Part shown: in pieces, positions 1-12,476 of the stretch | Position numbering within the stretch: the first letter of the stretch is position 1 | Layout: every line of letters begins with the position of its first letter | Assembly: GCA_963931865.1 (NCBI GenBank) | Contig: OZ007513.1 | Coordinates: 13,095,894-13,159,893, forward strand | Source: Axinella damicornis | Lineage: Eukaryota; Porifera; Demospongiae; Axinellida; Axinellidae | Direction: 5' to 3' | DNA: 64,000 nucleotides | Notes under the pieces: generated by a model | What the model saw: only the letters and a program-made list of their open reading frames with translations | Database searches by the model: none | What the model was told of the DNA's origin: nothing | Program-made: the position numbers and the translations under genes

Positions 1-358
1 CATGCATGCAGCTGCACCACCAGCATGCAGCTGCATGTGCCACCAACATGCATGCAGCTGCACCACCAGCATTGGGGTGAGTGGTCACTTACTCTTGTCC
101 AGAACATAATAAAATTTGATAAAAGCATAATATCTGACATACAAAATGATGAATAGGGCGTGACACTGTAGCATAACAACACATACGTCAATAATCTTTA
201 CAACTCTTGACTACAGATTTGATGGTTCAGTCATGCTATAGCAGATTGCAAGACTATAGTCCACAGTGTGTGTGTGTGTGTGCGACCGTGTGTGTATACG
301 GACCGTGTGTGTATACGGACAAGAGTGAGTGCAGTAATGCAGTATCAGAATCATGTTC

Positions 359-402
<44 letters not shown>

Positions 403-490
403 CCACTAATGTAGTAGTTCAGGTGAGATAGAGGTATGTATCATGTCCTACAAGTTGCATACACACACCCACACACAACCATCCACTCAC

Positions 491-2305
491 ATCCGAAGGG
501 TCTCTTCTCCGCCCTCTTTCCATGGCGGCCGCTCTCTCATAGTCTTCCCTCGAAGAGGGGGGAGACCCCTGCTCGTGAGGAGGCAGTTCTGCCTGCTGTA
601 GCTGAGCTGCTAGAGCTTCACTATGTACAAAGAATGGGCAAAACAGAGGAAGATGAGATCAGTTGCATAGCAACCACAATCCATAGCCATTGCTAGTGCT
701 TCTTTCTCTATTTAATAAATCCAAGGGATGGGAGTGGCACATCGTATATGATTGTGCACTGATCAGCACACTTTGCTTACTCAGTCAGCAGTCTCTGCTC
801 GTGGGTGGGGGGTGGCCCACCTACTGCTGTGGGTGCTGGCGGTACGGGCTGCATTCTCTCCGGGTTGTACTCCTCTTGCTGGAGACCAAGGGCCGTCTCA
901 TAGCTGGTGGAGGAGGGAGGAGGGAGGGAGGACGAGTTTGATGGTGGGGAGGGAAGGAGGAAGAGGTTCAAGGAAGGAGGGAATAAGGAGGAGGAGGGAA
1001 GGAACAAGAGGGAGGGAGGGAGGGAGGGAGGGAGGGAGGGAGGGAGGAAACACGATCAGAGCAGAGAGATGGGATCGAGGGAGAAGACCCAATCCATTCA
1101 CCCTCCCCTACACAAATTGCTTCTCACTCTAGATTGGTAGTGCCTGGGGGATGTGTCGATGTTGGTGGCTGTCCTGCGGCCTCCTCCCCCTTCTCATCCC
1201 CCTCCACTGTTGACTCCCCTACCGCCTGCTTGGCCCGGTTCTCTCTGCTCTGCTGCATCTCGCTGTGGTTGCTCCACCGGAACTGTGCATCTAGGAAGTC
1301 TCCATCTCCTTCCACGTTGCTGAGCACCTCCCACACGTGGTCCTGCTCATTCAGGAAGCCGTGGTCAGTGACCAGAAGCAGCAGGTGACCCTGGACAAGA
1401 GGAGGGATGAGGGGAGGGACGGGAGGAGGGACGAGGGAGGGGAGGGATGGGAGACAATTAGATTACAACTACCTCTGTTCTAGTCACCCAACCTTCTTTA
1501 GTGCCGGATGAATGACTTTGAGAATCAGGAAAGGTTGCTTAAAAAGCTCTGGCATGCCAACACTCTACAAAAGTACAGTAGTTGTTATTATAGTACATAG
1601 TTACATACAGAGATACATATTATAGTAGTAGTTAATACATGTATAGTAGTAGTTAATATCACAATATTGAAAAAAGCATGTGTGCATGATATATGATTGG
1701 GTCCTAACTGGTTCAAACCAGCCAATTCCTTGTTTCCAGTATGCGACTGAAATTACACATGCATGGGATTGAACCAGCCATTGGCCATATGAACTGTTCG
1801 CATGTCATGACATACATCCACATCAAGACTAGTCTCGTTCCCGTGCCCAGACCCGGGCCTGGGAACGAGACTACATCAAGACACAAACTGCAGTGACATA
1901 ACTATGGTAGAGAAAGCCTGCACCCTGGCAGCACCCAACACACCTTCCTCTTGAGCAAAGTGCTGAAGTGGTTGTTTCTGAAGAACACGCAGAGCTCCCC
2001 CTCCTTCACTGCGGTATTGAGCTCGCAGAGGCCATGGTAGGTCAGCTGAGATGCTGTGGAGTCCAGGAATTGCTCACCTATCAAAGCTGTGTGAGGGTGT
2101 GTGATGGTGTGAGAGGTGGTGTATGTGAGTAGGTGTCTGTGTGAGTGGGGATGGATGTAGGTGTGCCTTGCTCCCCCCTCCCCTCCCGATCCCCAGCCAC
2201 CACCTTCTTGCAGTTTGGCTGGATCTCCTGATGCTCTATCATTGATAACCTTCTCCACAAGACGATTGTACGTACACTGCCCAACTACCTCCCACGTCCC
2301 AGAGT

Positions 2306-2373
<68 letters not shown>

Positions 2374-3274
2374 GAGTAACCACATGTGTGCTGCATACAT
2401 GCCAGTTCTTGTACTCGCATTTGTGTTGTCCACCTTGCATTACTTGTGTGTGTGTGAGTGTGCGCACGTTACTATAGGAACCAGGACTCCATGTTCTGAT
2501 GTATCAGTGCAACAAGCTCATCATGTTAACCAGGCTTATGACCAACAAGGTGGGCGTGACCACACACACCCCTACCTGGGGATCAGCCAGCCAGCCGTGG
2601 TAGAGGTGCATCCCGAGGATGTCAAACAACCCGCTCTCACAAGTGAACTCAAACCCCGAGACACTGAGTATGTGTGGTATGAGTGTGTGTGGTGTGTGTG
2701 TGTGTGTGTGTATGTGTATGGCGGGTGTGTGGTGTGTGCATGTACGGTGTGTAAGTATGGTGTGTTATCCAAACCCATCCATACATGTACAGGAAAGAAC
2801 GGCCACAGAGTGCCAACCAAGGTCACACCCAGTGCCAACCAAGGTCACACCCAGTGCCATGCAACCAAGGTCACACCCAGTGCCAACCATGCAAGGTCAC
2901 ACCCAGTGCCAACCAAGGTCACACCCAGTGCCAACCAAGGTCACACCCAGTGCCAACCAAGGTCACAAGCCCAGTCATGGCCATGCTGTTTGCACCCTTT
3001 GGGTGCCCCCACCCACCTCCCCCTGTACCACGTACACTTTCTGCTCACACATAGGACACTGCCGGAAGTGACATCACAAGCTGAAGGTCACATGATGAGT
3101 ACATGTACATCGTCAAGAGTGGTTAAAGGGTGAACCGTCTTTGTGTGTGCCCACCTGTTAAACTTGACGTTGACGTCCAGGCCTGTCTGCAGTTTGGGGA
3201 ACACGGAGACAGCGTCCTGCATGTTCTGCTCGTAGTTGGCACGCTCACCGTTAGATAGGTCCTGGAGTTGGTGT

Positions 3275-3308
<34 letters not shown>

Positions 3309-3320
3309 CGTGTGTGTGTG

Positions 3321-3408
<88 letters not shown>

Positions 3409-4840
3409 CGTGTGTGTGTGTGGTGTGTGGTGCAGCATTCGCACTGATGAAAGAGGTTGTCCATTTGTTTACGTTTGTGTGTTGTATGTTTTGTGCACAT
3501 GTACAAATGTATGTGTGTGAACATTTGTTTACATGGTGTGGAGTGGGTGCATATGCTCACGGGTACCTTGGGGTCATTTTCCAGAATACAAGCTCCCAGT
3601 AGGTCTAACAGGAAGGTAGAGGTCACGATGGTCTCTCCTGGCGGGATCTTCATCTGACCTCCCAGGATAAGAACGTTACAGAGTGCAAGCAAAGGACAGG
3701 GGCCATTTTCATTCTAGGGAGGGAGGGGGGAGGGAGGGGGGAGGGAGGGAGTGGAGGGAGGGAGGGAGGGAGGGGGAGGGAGTTAAGGGAGGGAGGGAGG
3801 GAGAGATGAAGGGAGGGAGTGGAGGGAGGGAGGGAGGGAGGGAGGGAGGGAGGGGGGGGAGGGAGGGGGAGATGAAGGGAGGGAGTGGAGGGACGAAAGG
3901 TGGGAGGGAGGGGGGAGGAAAGGAGAGAGTGGGAGCGAGTGATGGATGGAGTATATGACAGCAGTTCATGTACATGCAATTATGTGTACAGGGTTAGGCG
4001 CACATGTAGATAATTATACAGAACTACATGTATTATACTAACTAGTAAGCAATGTATCACCTGGGTAACGACGGGGACAAACCCTCCCTTCCATTCCACC
4101 CACTTGAGCTGGTAGAGTGACACGTCATCGCCAGTGGAGCTGGCGGGGGGAAGAGTCTCGGATGTTGCCACATCTCTGTCCACACCGCCCTGGAACAGGA
4201 CAAGTACTTCAATAAACCAAACTGCCATACCACACTGCACTCATCACAGCACGTGCAACAGTAGTTGTGACTACAGCACTGATGTTAAGTCTTGCATAGC
4301 ATGCACTACACGTACAGGGGCTGTGTAAGATGTATTCTCCAATAGTGGCAGTACAATGCTCCCTCTCCAACCAATTGGAAACACTTTCAAGGCTAGTATT
4401 GTCATACTAGTAAACTGAAATCTACATGTACAAATATAAAATATATGTGAAAGATTTATGCTTCTCTCCTGCACTCCCCAATTCCTGTCTGCCTGTCTGT
4501 ATAACTCCCTCTTCTTTTGTTTCCCTTTATTGTATATGGACTGAAGTTCCTCTAAGTCTTCGTTTACTGTAGTGTGCCGTTTCCGTTTACTTCACTTATC
4601 GTTATCGGTGTGTTTTCGTAAAACGTGTGTCTCATAAGCTCTCATGAGCTGGCTGCTTCTGGCAGGTGACATTAAAGTTTGATTGATTGATTATATATGT
4701 ACTGGCAAAGGGGGTGGGGTTGGATGGGGTTATACCTGAGTTCTGCTCTCTTCCTCCACCTCGTTTTTCGTGTCGTAGATGGTAGTGACAGTGGGTCCAA
4801 TGTCTTCCTCCATGATGGGGGAAGGCGTGGAGCTGCACAT
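491..4840 (-). CDS. MINDY: MINDY-1/2-type (FAM63) Lys48-specific deubiquitinase, 3' end incomplete
   Basis: Cysteine protease of the MINDY family, which trims Lys48-linked ubiquitin chains in the cytosol. Exons in reading order: 4840-4736, 4189-4061, 3713-3567, 3261-3155, 2663-2576, 2306-2204, 2077-1944, 1390-1128, 903-781, 620-491; all borders are GT-AG and frames join. Visible family blocks are the KWVEWKG lead-in, the catalytic-Cys block [66 protein letters not shown] (catalytic His) and [10 protein letters not shown]. The C end carries ubiquitin-binding MIU motifs: [13 protein letters not shown], built across the 1128/903 junction, and a weaker [11 protein letters not shown]. The model gives about 443 residues, close to the known family length, but a donor at 490 implies at least one further exon not located. 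The start (Met before CSSTPSP) is a guess; an upstream exon is possible. Introns hold GT arrays, a 22-bp minisatellite, a LINE tail and a 44-bp mobile element. Confidence 0.86.
1830..1873. mobile_element. 44-bp miniature TAGCC-family element in a MINDY intron
   Basis: Starts TAGTCTCGTTCCC and ends GGGAACGAGACTA. The 9-bp duplication CATCAAGAC flanks it exactly (1821-1829, 1874-1882). At 44 bp it is little more than two TIR tips. Confidence 0.85.
2808..2972. repeat. 22-bp minisatellite, about 7 copies
   Basis: Unit CCAACCAAGGTCACACCCAG TG, in a MINDY intron. Confidence 0.9.
3273..3426. repeat. (GT)n microsatellite
   Basis: About 150 bp of TG repeats with ATGCG interruptions, beside the acceptor of the MINDY exon at 3261. 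Confidence 0.95.
3717..3935. repeat. (GGGA)n purine tract
   Basis: About 220 bp of GGGA/GGAGGG repeats in a MINDY intron; a shorter one is at 915-1048. The G-rich strand can form quadruplexes. Both are antisense to MINDY, so the transcript carries a pyrimidine tract before an acceptor. Confidence 0.9.
4480..4695 (+). repeat. LINE 3' tail ending in (GATT)n
   Basis: Ends GACATTAAAGTTTGATTGATTGATTA-like; I read this as the 3' UTR end of a CR1/L2-type LINE. In a MINDY intron. Confidence 0.45.
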
Positions 4841-5473
4841 GGCATGTGGAAGGAGAAATGTGTGTGTGAGCTCGAGGGGTGGTACTGGAGCAACTAAAGT
4901 AGTCTCATGGGCCAGATGTTCGCCGGAAGTGGGGGGAGGGGAAAAGAATGTTGGGTCACTACAGACAGGTTCACTATAGACAGGTTTCCATAGCACGAAG
5001 GAATTTGTAAAGCAAAACATAATTTATGTATCTTGAGATCATAATTTGAGCTAGCCATAACTGGGAAACAGAAAGGGCGTTGAATTTTGGTGAAGGATGC
5101 CCGCTCCTTTCGGCAGAAGGTTTGCAGCGTCCAGAATCATTAAATGATGGTATATAGTGAACACCCTGGTCCCACTCATGCACAACTCACCGGCTACTTT
5201 TCTAGTGCCCACCGTCTTCAATATAATTTTACATACATTGTACGTATAATTAGAGTGACGTCTACACAGTCACTGCCGAATCAGGTTTCGGAACGGGACT
5301 ATGCCACGCCTATAGCGGCGAATTTGATTGGTTAACTTGGGAAGGAATCTGATTGGCAGATTTGAATATAATTTGGCGGGCAAAAATGCAAAGTTAACTT
5401 GCAACACACCAGAGAAAGAAGCCACAACTGGCTGTAAGTGAAAGGAACATGCGCTAAAATGCTGCAGTGTCAG

Positions 5474-6274
5474 CTAGAGTAGTGAGTGCGACTGTTGCAG
5501 CCTCTCTGAGTTCCGCACAAGGTGTTCCAGCAGCGCGGTGGCATAGCTCGGGGCCAGCTGGGGGAAGATGGAGAGACCGCACGCAATGCCTAGTGTTCTG
5601 GGGTTCATCTTGTTGTCAGACTTCCAGGGCTCCTGCAAGAGAGACGGCAAGCACTAAGGTTACAACTTGATTCATTGCTTCACATCACGCAGTAGTATCT
5701 CTGAGGATGTGGGTGTTCATTAGTCATTTCATTTAGTGTGCATTTGGTGCCAAATATTGAGTAAAGTAGCTGGAGGCCTCAGAGTAGATGGACGGGTGAT
5801 GAGAACCAATGAATTAAATTGGAATGGCCTAAAGGGAGAGGGTTTACGTGACCTTTGCAAACTCTCCAGGACTGTTTGACTTCAATCATATTAGGTCACA
5901 AAGCCGGTTGCAACTGTAAGTATGATAGCCTTGTTCCCAGGCCATCTCATCCCAGTGTTTGTCGCTTGCAGTACTAAAGCGGGGGAAGGCATGATAAAAC
6001 TCGTCATGTTCACGCTGGGATGAGACGGCCTGGGAAGAGGCCATAGGATCGGCCACTTTATTTCCGTACACAGTATAGCAGTTATTGAGGACCAGTGAGT
6101 TATTGGGTACCCCCTCTTGTATGTTCCATTCCTCCAGGATTCTTTGCAAACCCTATACAACTTCACCCTCACCTGCACCACCAGGGCAAACAGTTCAATG
6201 AGGTTTGTGAGCAGGTTCAACTCAGCAGAAGTCAGATCTGAGAGCACAGCATCCACTAACGAATCCTGTGAGTG

Positions 6275-6365
<91 letters not shown>

Positions 6366-9300
6366 TCTGTGATCATCAGTACTTTAAGAAACAGATCATC
6401 AGTACAGTGGAACCTGTCTAATGCGGTCACTTGATGGCCAAATATATTTGGCCTCATTAGAGGGGTGGCTAGAATATACTATATAGCGGTCTTGTGAAGT
6501 TTTAGTGTGATTATAATTATATATTTTATAGTTGCCACTGGTTGGATAACTGTGAACCATGCATGATCATATTCAAAACAGCCGACCAAGAACCGCGCAA
6601 TCAACTAAAGAAACTTAGGACTTTAATTTTTGCATGTTCAGTTTGGCACTTTCTGTAATGTTAAACACACGTGCGCAATGCACACGCGCAGTCGCTGGCC
6701 GTTATTGGCAGTTTATAGTGTGCTTGGGGTGGAGCAACGTGGCCGCATTACGCATTATGCAGGTGACCGCTATAGAACTACAGTAAACTGTGGGCTCAAA
6801 TTTCAGGACTTTCCCAAGCTGACTGCAAAGCGGAGGTGACCACCTTATTCATTCAGGTGACCGTTAGGCAGGTTTCACTGTACTTCAAGAACTGTGATCA
6901 TCAGTTGAGGTAAGATCTGGGCAATTGATTACCATCCACGGATCACTCCAGCAACTGACCATGTCTCCCATGGCATCCTGCAAGGATTGGGCGCTAGCTG
7001 CACCAAGGAAAGGGGTTTCTCTCAAATGGAGCTTCAGAAGACCACTGATGGCGTTGGGGTCACGCTGTTCCATCACGGCATGCCTGGGAAATATCATGCC
7101 CCAGCATCAGCATGTTGTTTTTAAGAGGGTACAGGACAAACCGCTACAGATGCTTGTAGCCCTGGTGTCTCATACCTGAGGAACTCTTTAGTGGCCCTCC
7201 TTCCCAGAAAGTCTGAGTGGAGTGACCTGATAATGCTGGCATCACCCGGCACCCGGAATATCCCCTCCTCCTTCAGAGAACTGGGTTGGTGAAGGTACTC
7301 CAGACACACCTCCACTAAGTAGACGTTCACCCCTGGGAGGGAAGAAGGGAGAGGGAGGCAAGGGGGGGGGGGGGATAGGGTACAATCTAATGGTTCATTC
7401 ATTTAACAACATGTGTATGTATATGCACATATTCACTCCACTAACGTATGTACCATTGGGGTTGCCGTATCCTTGAGTGTGGTTAGTGGTGGTGGAGCTG
7501 TGGTGAGAGTTGGTGCCACGGGGTGTGGCTGAGTGCTGGTTGTTACCACCAGTGCCACTGGATGATGCCCTCCGCTTGTCTCCCTCCACCAGGAACTGGT
7601 GACCCCGTGTGGCCAGCTCTTGCGGACTGAGCTTGCTCATGCACTTATACTGCACCTTGCGTGTCTGGATCATCAGCGCTTCATCCTACAGGGAGGGGGA
7701 GAGAGGGACAGTGGGACAACAGGCACGAGTGGGACAAGGAGGGGGAGAGAGGGAAAAGGAGGGTGAGAGTGAGGGACAGGGAGCAGGAGAAATGGGGGGA
7801 GAGTGGGACAGGGCTATAGCTTTGTTAACCTCTACTATGGGGCACACATGTACCAAATCCAACTTGTGTGATTGTCACATCAGCTTCACACTATTGCAGC
7901 ATATGAATAGTAGGGGGACACCGCGATAGTCGTCATATCACGACAGGTTGTTATATTGCATCACAACATAACTGTGTAGCCAACATCTTAAACTATTATG
8001 TTGTGATGGGTGACATAGTGTGACAAAACTACACACACCCGTGTCCCATAGATAGACACTTAGACAGCAGACTATCTACGATTCCACTACTGGCAGCAGC
8101 AATGATCTTGGATGTAGGAGGGACAGGTATATGGCAAATAGGCTGTTGGTAGAGCATAGACATACCTTGAAGCCGTACTCCTCAAACTCATAGGGAGAAG
8201 GTGGGGGAATGGAGTCGGAGGAGACAGAGGCAAAGATCACACTCTGGGTATACTCTGCAGCGTTGAATAATTCAGGCCGGTGGGTCTCCTGGACAGGTGT
8301 GTGGGTGTGGGGGGTGGGTAGATGAGAGAGAGTGTGTGTGTGGATATGGGGAGGTGAGGGAGTGGAAGGTATGCGGATACTGGATGGAGTGATGTGTGGT
8401 GAAAACTAGCCTTGTTCCCAGGCCTGAGACAGGGAGGAGAAAATGTACACTGTTTGCGCATGTGCTTAATCGCAGTGGAATTCCACCGGCACCGAGGACA
8501 TTCAATTTATGTTTGTACACTTGTGACATCAAGCGGATACTACACGTCATGTGGTCCGTACAGTTAACATAGTAAGCGAATATCGCCTGTGGCGTGCGTC
8601 ATGACTGCTTTGACTGTGCTCTCTCCTATGCCCTCAGGTGGCAGCGAGCTGTGATTGAAAGATAGGATGTTTTCATGTGGCTACATGTACAAACAGTGGA
8701 AACCATGCAGGCCCTTTTCTCCTACCTCTCTCGGGCCTGGGAACGAGGCCTGGGAACGAGGCCTGGGAACGAGGCTAGGTGAAAACACACACAAGAACAC
8801 GTGGAGCACCCAACAACAAACCTTTCCACTCTCTCCCTTCATGAGTAGCTGCTGCATTTCAGAGAAGCTCTTCAACGCGTTGTTCATGACAGCCACCATG
8901 TTCTCAGCGATGATCCTGAGTGATTCCAGCATCTGCGGCAGCTGGGAGAGGAACACTTCATGCTGCATGGTGTTGATCCCCACAACACTCTGTTCGTAGT
9001 CTGCCCGGGCCTGTGAGGGTGAAGGCGTGCGTGAGGGAGGGGTTAACCAGTTCATGAACTACTTAGACCCAGGTTTTGGTTCTACTTTTGGTGAACCCTC
9101 TACTGAAAGGTACAGTTTTAGGTTAGCAAAACAACGCTACTAGCCTCGTCCATCCTCTTGGCCAGGAGAGTCTCCCTCTCGTACAGTTTGTTCCCCGGTG
9201 TAGGGTTCCAGCTGTCTCCGACCTCGCGGTACAGGGCCAGGAGCACTCCCTCCCACTCGGCAGCAGAGCTACGGCAGGACCGTGTGTGCACCGGAGCATG

Positions 9301-10036
9301 CCACATAAACACTAAACTAGTGGCTCAGTTATCAGCAGATCAATATAGAGTTACACACTGACCTCACAAAATATACTTGTGGTACGTCAGTCGCACGTCA
9401 CCAAGCACAAGCATTCACTCACTGTTAGGACTAGGTTCAACTCTTGCCCTAGCTAGTTGTCAATCTTTTCCCACAATTTCAAGATCCCACAGTGTCATGC
9501 CAAACGTCCATGCCCCCTCGCAGAGAACGTCTAGCTCGTTCCTTGCCACCAATGTCTTGGAAAGTCAGATGACCATGAACGTGGGTGAAATTGTGGCAAG
9601 TGCTTCGAATGGTTGAAGTGTCAAAAGTACAACGGCTGGTAAGGAAAACACACTTCACAAGTTCACAGTTGATTTATGACCCCTAAGGACCTTTGTGGTT
9701 TAGTCAGCAACACTGGAAGAACAAAGACATCTACTGCCCAAACAGTATATAGGAAGCAGCGTTTATCCTCAAATTTCTCTATTCTTGGCACAATAACACT
9801 CTCAATTATACGTTTGCCGGACATGTCTCTGTGACAAGAAATCTAACACAAACCATGAGACGTTCTCCGCTGGCATGCGTGAACATCTGGGCACACGACT
9901 ACAGATCCTACGGAGTGGAAAAGCTATATGTATGTGTGACTATGGTCTTACGTACCTGTGGTATTTCTCTCGTGATTTCAGTAAAGACATCCTCGCACCA
10001 TAATAATCCTTCACTGTCTTCCTTCCCTCCTGGGTT

Positions 10037-10133
<97 letters not shown>

Positions 10134-12462
10134 TGTAGGAGAGTGTGCACAACCGGCTGACTCATGGTGAATCTCACTCACATTCCTGAACCGTTTCTCG
10201 AGGTCCGTGAGGAGGAACACCTGCAGAGGCTGCAGGGCTTGTTGCTCGAGGTTTGAGGCCACACGGGACAAGTGCATCGCCTCCGACTGCAGCTGGTCTC
10301 GGATGGAGGACCAGTGAGTGTTTAGGGAGCTGGGGAGGGAGAGGGTAGCGAGCTGGTCTCAGATGGAGGACCATTGGATATTCAGGGAGCTGGGTGTAGG
10401 AGGTTCACTACACGTGTACCAACAGACATGGTTAGTTCATTATAGTGAGGTTAAAACTACGTAACTGGTGGGAAAAGGAGGAGGGGGCACCTAGGCTGAT
10501 GATGTGATGTGTGGGGGGTGCCTAGGCTGATGATGTGATGTGTGGGGGGTGCCTAGGCTGATGATGTGATGTGTGGGGGTGCCTAGGCTGATGATGTGAT
10601 GTGTGGGGGTGCCTAGGCTGACGATGTGATGTGTGAACACTAACCCTTCAAACTTCATGTGTTTGAACTGACTGTCCTCGAGCAGGGAGGAGGCTAGCTT
10701 CTGGACACTCTTGGTGTGGTCCTTGTCAACCTGCACTCGCTTCCTAAGCAGGGACACCAGACTCTGAGAGGAGTGTGAGGAGTGTGAGTGTGAGGGGTGA
10801 ATGTATAGACTGGGAAGGGTGTGGGCTGATTGTGCCCAGTGGTGAGGGTGTGGGGAGGTGCTGTGGAGTGGTGATTGAGCAAATATGCGGTGATCAACAG
10901 CCTGACAGCTAGCACTCACCTTGGCTTGCTTGACGAGGTCCTCTGTGCGGTTCTGCACTTGCTCAAAGTGTTCCTACAGCGACAGCAAACAGCACACAAT
11001 GTACGTAAACACAGGAATACATGATGTACACAATGTATGTACATGCAGGAATACATGATGGGTTTGGGTTAGTATTGCATGTTGCAGGGCAGCTCTGCAC
11101 TGGGATAACGTTTCAGCCCTACTCATCATTCACACGCATACACATACTTACAGTCACGAGTCACCAATAGCACGCAAATGTACAATGGTCAATTGACTGT
11201 GAAATGCTAGTATATATATGTACAAAAGCACACACAACTCGGCCTCAAATTAATGATTAGGCAAAGCATGCAACATACTAGTTCACTAATCATGCAACAT
11301 ACTTCATGTAGTTCACTAATCATGCGAGTCCAAAGTAGTCTCAGTACCAGACCCTCACATGGAAGAATGAGGGACCCTCACACGGAAGAACAAGTGACCC
11401 TCACACGGGAAGAACAAGGGACCCTCACACGGAAGAACAAGTGACCCTCACACGGGAAGAACAAGGGACCCTCACACGGAAGAACAAGGGACCCTCACAC
11501 GGAAGAATGAGGGACCCTCACACGGAATTACAAGTGACCCTCACACGGAAGAATGAGGGACCCTCACACGGAAGAACAAGTGACCCTCACACGGAAGAAC
11601 AAGGGACCTTCACACGGAAGAATGAGGGACCCTCACACGGAAGAACAAGTGACCCTCACACGGAAGAACAAGTGACCCTCACACGGAAGAACAAGGGACC
11701 CTCACATGGAAGAATGAGGGCTACTATACACTACTGCACACGCTTTGAGTGACTAACAACCACCACCAGAGTAAGGTATAGAGTGATTATCGGACACTTA
11801 TTATCGATTTTCACCAACCAGGGTGCACCCACACGATGCACTGAGACTGCCATCCATGGGGCTAATGCAATGCAAACCACATTTTCATAGACCTAGTAGT
11901 TTTGGTGTTATTGCTTCGAATAATTATGTTGGGCTCCAAAACCTCGTTCGTCAGCACTTGGCCTCTAACTTCAGACACTTACGCGTCTGCTACACGAAGG
12001 CAGGATGATCACAGCAACTGGTTGCTACACCTCTTTGGGAACTGGGTAACCAACGTAGCATAGGTGGCTCTTCTAGTCTCAAAGTTTGATCGTGGGCAGA
12101 CTAACCTGAAAAACGTCATTTTCGGCCATTCAATAAACGGACAACTTGGTGCCAGACTACTGCATATGAGCTGTCTCGGTTTACGCAACCCGCTCTAGGG
12201 TGGTTTTAACTTGAATACTTTTCAGTTTGAATCCAGCACAGCTTGGTCGAAGTCTGGTGATCAAGGTGTCCGACAATCGGTAATTGACTCTATAGTATGT
12301 CTACATGTCTACTTCACTTACATGCACACTCATTGATTAGCTACACAGTATAAGCTGCTGTAACACAGAGGTTGGAACAACACAGGGCTAAATTGCATGT
12401 CTTACAACGATGTTCTGTTTCTCATCCTGAACTTGAAGATAGCTCTTCCGTTTACTGCTCAT
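5474..12462 (-). CDS. F-BAR domain RhoGAP protein, 562 residues
   Basis: Membrane-curving F-BAR module joined to a Rho GTPase-activating domain, expected at the plasma membrane or actin cortex. Exons: 12462-12406, 10973-10920, 10763-10645, 10329-10182, 10038-9956, 9268-9145, 9010-8822, 8288-8166, 7685-7454, 7332-7176, 7083-6933, 6265-6173, 5632-5474. They total 1689 bp, an exact reading frame from MSSKRKSY to a TAG at 5476-5474. Residues 20-260 are helical and F-BAR-like (LVSLLRKRVQVDKDHTKSVQ, THWSSIRDQL, YYGARMSLLKSREKYH, AEWEGVLLALYREV). A Ser/Thr/Asn-rich linker follows. RhoGAP begins near 375 with the arginine finger in EEGIFRVPGD, then AISGLLKLHLRETP, LLTNLIELFALV and NKMNPRTLGIACGLSIF. 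There is no SH3 or C1 domain, unlike srGAP or GMIP/HMHA1. The exon ending at 9145 needs a GC donor (GAG|GCTAGT) to keep frame; all other borders are GT-AG. Start choice rests on the first in-frame ATG. Confidence 0.85.
5928..6046. repeat. Degenerate TAGCC-family foldback
   Basis: Left arm TAGCCTTGTTCCCAGGCC and a right arm ending GGCCTGGGAAGAGG with an inner inverted CATCTCATCCCAG pair. No intact 9-bp duplication, so an old or altered copy. It lies in the last intron of the F-BAR/RhoGAP gene. Confidence 0.6.
6281..6360. repeat. (GT)n microsatellite
   Basis: 80 bp of nearly pure TG in an intron next to a RhoGAP exon. Similar tracts occur at 361-402 (CA), 2311-2357, 10041-10130 and 17762-17791. 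Confidence 0.95.
6405..6880. mobile_element. Pogo/Tc1-mariner-like MITE
   Basis: 476 bp in an F-BAR/RhoGAP intron. TIRs begin CAGTGGAACCTG and, on the other side, CAGTGAAACCTG, continuing into GGTCAC, and each end abuts TA. The CAGTGGAACC start and TA target are typical of pogo/Tigger-type elements. No transposase seen. Confidence 0.75.
8407..8776. mobile_element. TAGCC-family TIR element in an F-BAR/RhoGAP intron
   Basis: 370-bp non-autonomous copy with TIRs starting TAGCCTTG and ending CGAGGCTA. The perfect 9-bp target duplication GGTGAAAAC is at 8398-8406 and 8777-8785. Its subterminal sequence (GCGCATG block, TTTTCATGTGGCTAC) matches the 1285-bp copy at 61474-62758. At the right end the unit GGCCTGGGAACGA is repeated three times. 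Confidence 0.88.
10490..10635. repeat. About 30-bp minisatellite, 5 copies
   Basis: Unit CCTAGGCTGATGATGTGATG with a TGTGGGGG stretch, in an F-BAR/RhoGAP intron. Confidence 0.9.
11350..11725. repeat. 23-bp minisatellite, about 16 copies
   Basis: Unit ACCCTCACACGGAAGAACAA plus GTG or GGG. It lies in the first intron of the F-BAR/RhoGAP gene. Confidence 0.92.
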
Positions 12463-12476
12463 ATTCAACCTGGGTG

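Noticed and set aside
2239..3692. Open frames rich in His-Thr or Val-Cys
   Set aside because: They are translations of GT/CA microsatellites; the real minus-strand MINDY exons lie between and partly under them.
3650..3979. Pro/Ser/Leu- and Gly/Arg/Glu-rich open frames
   Set aside because: They come from the GGGA purine tract and have no splice or family support.
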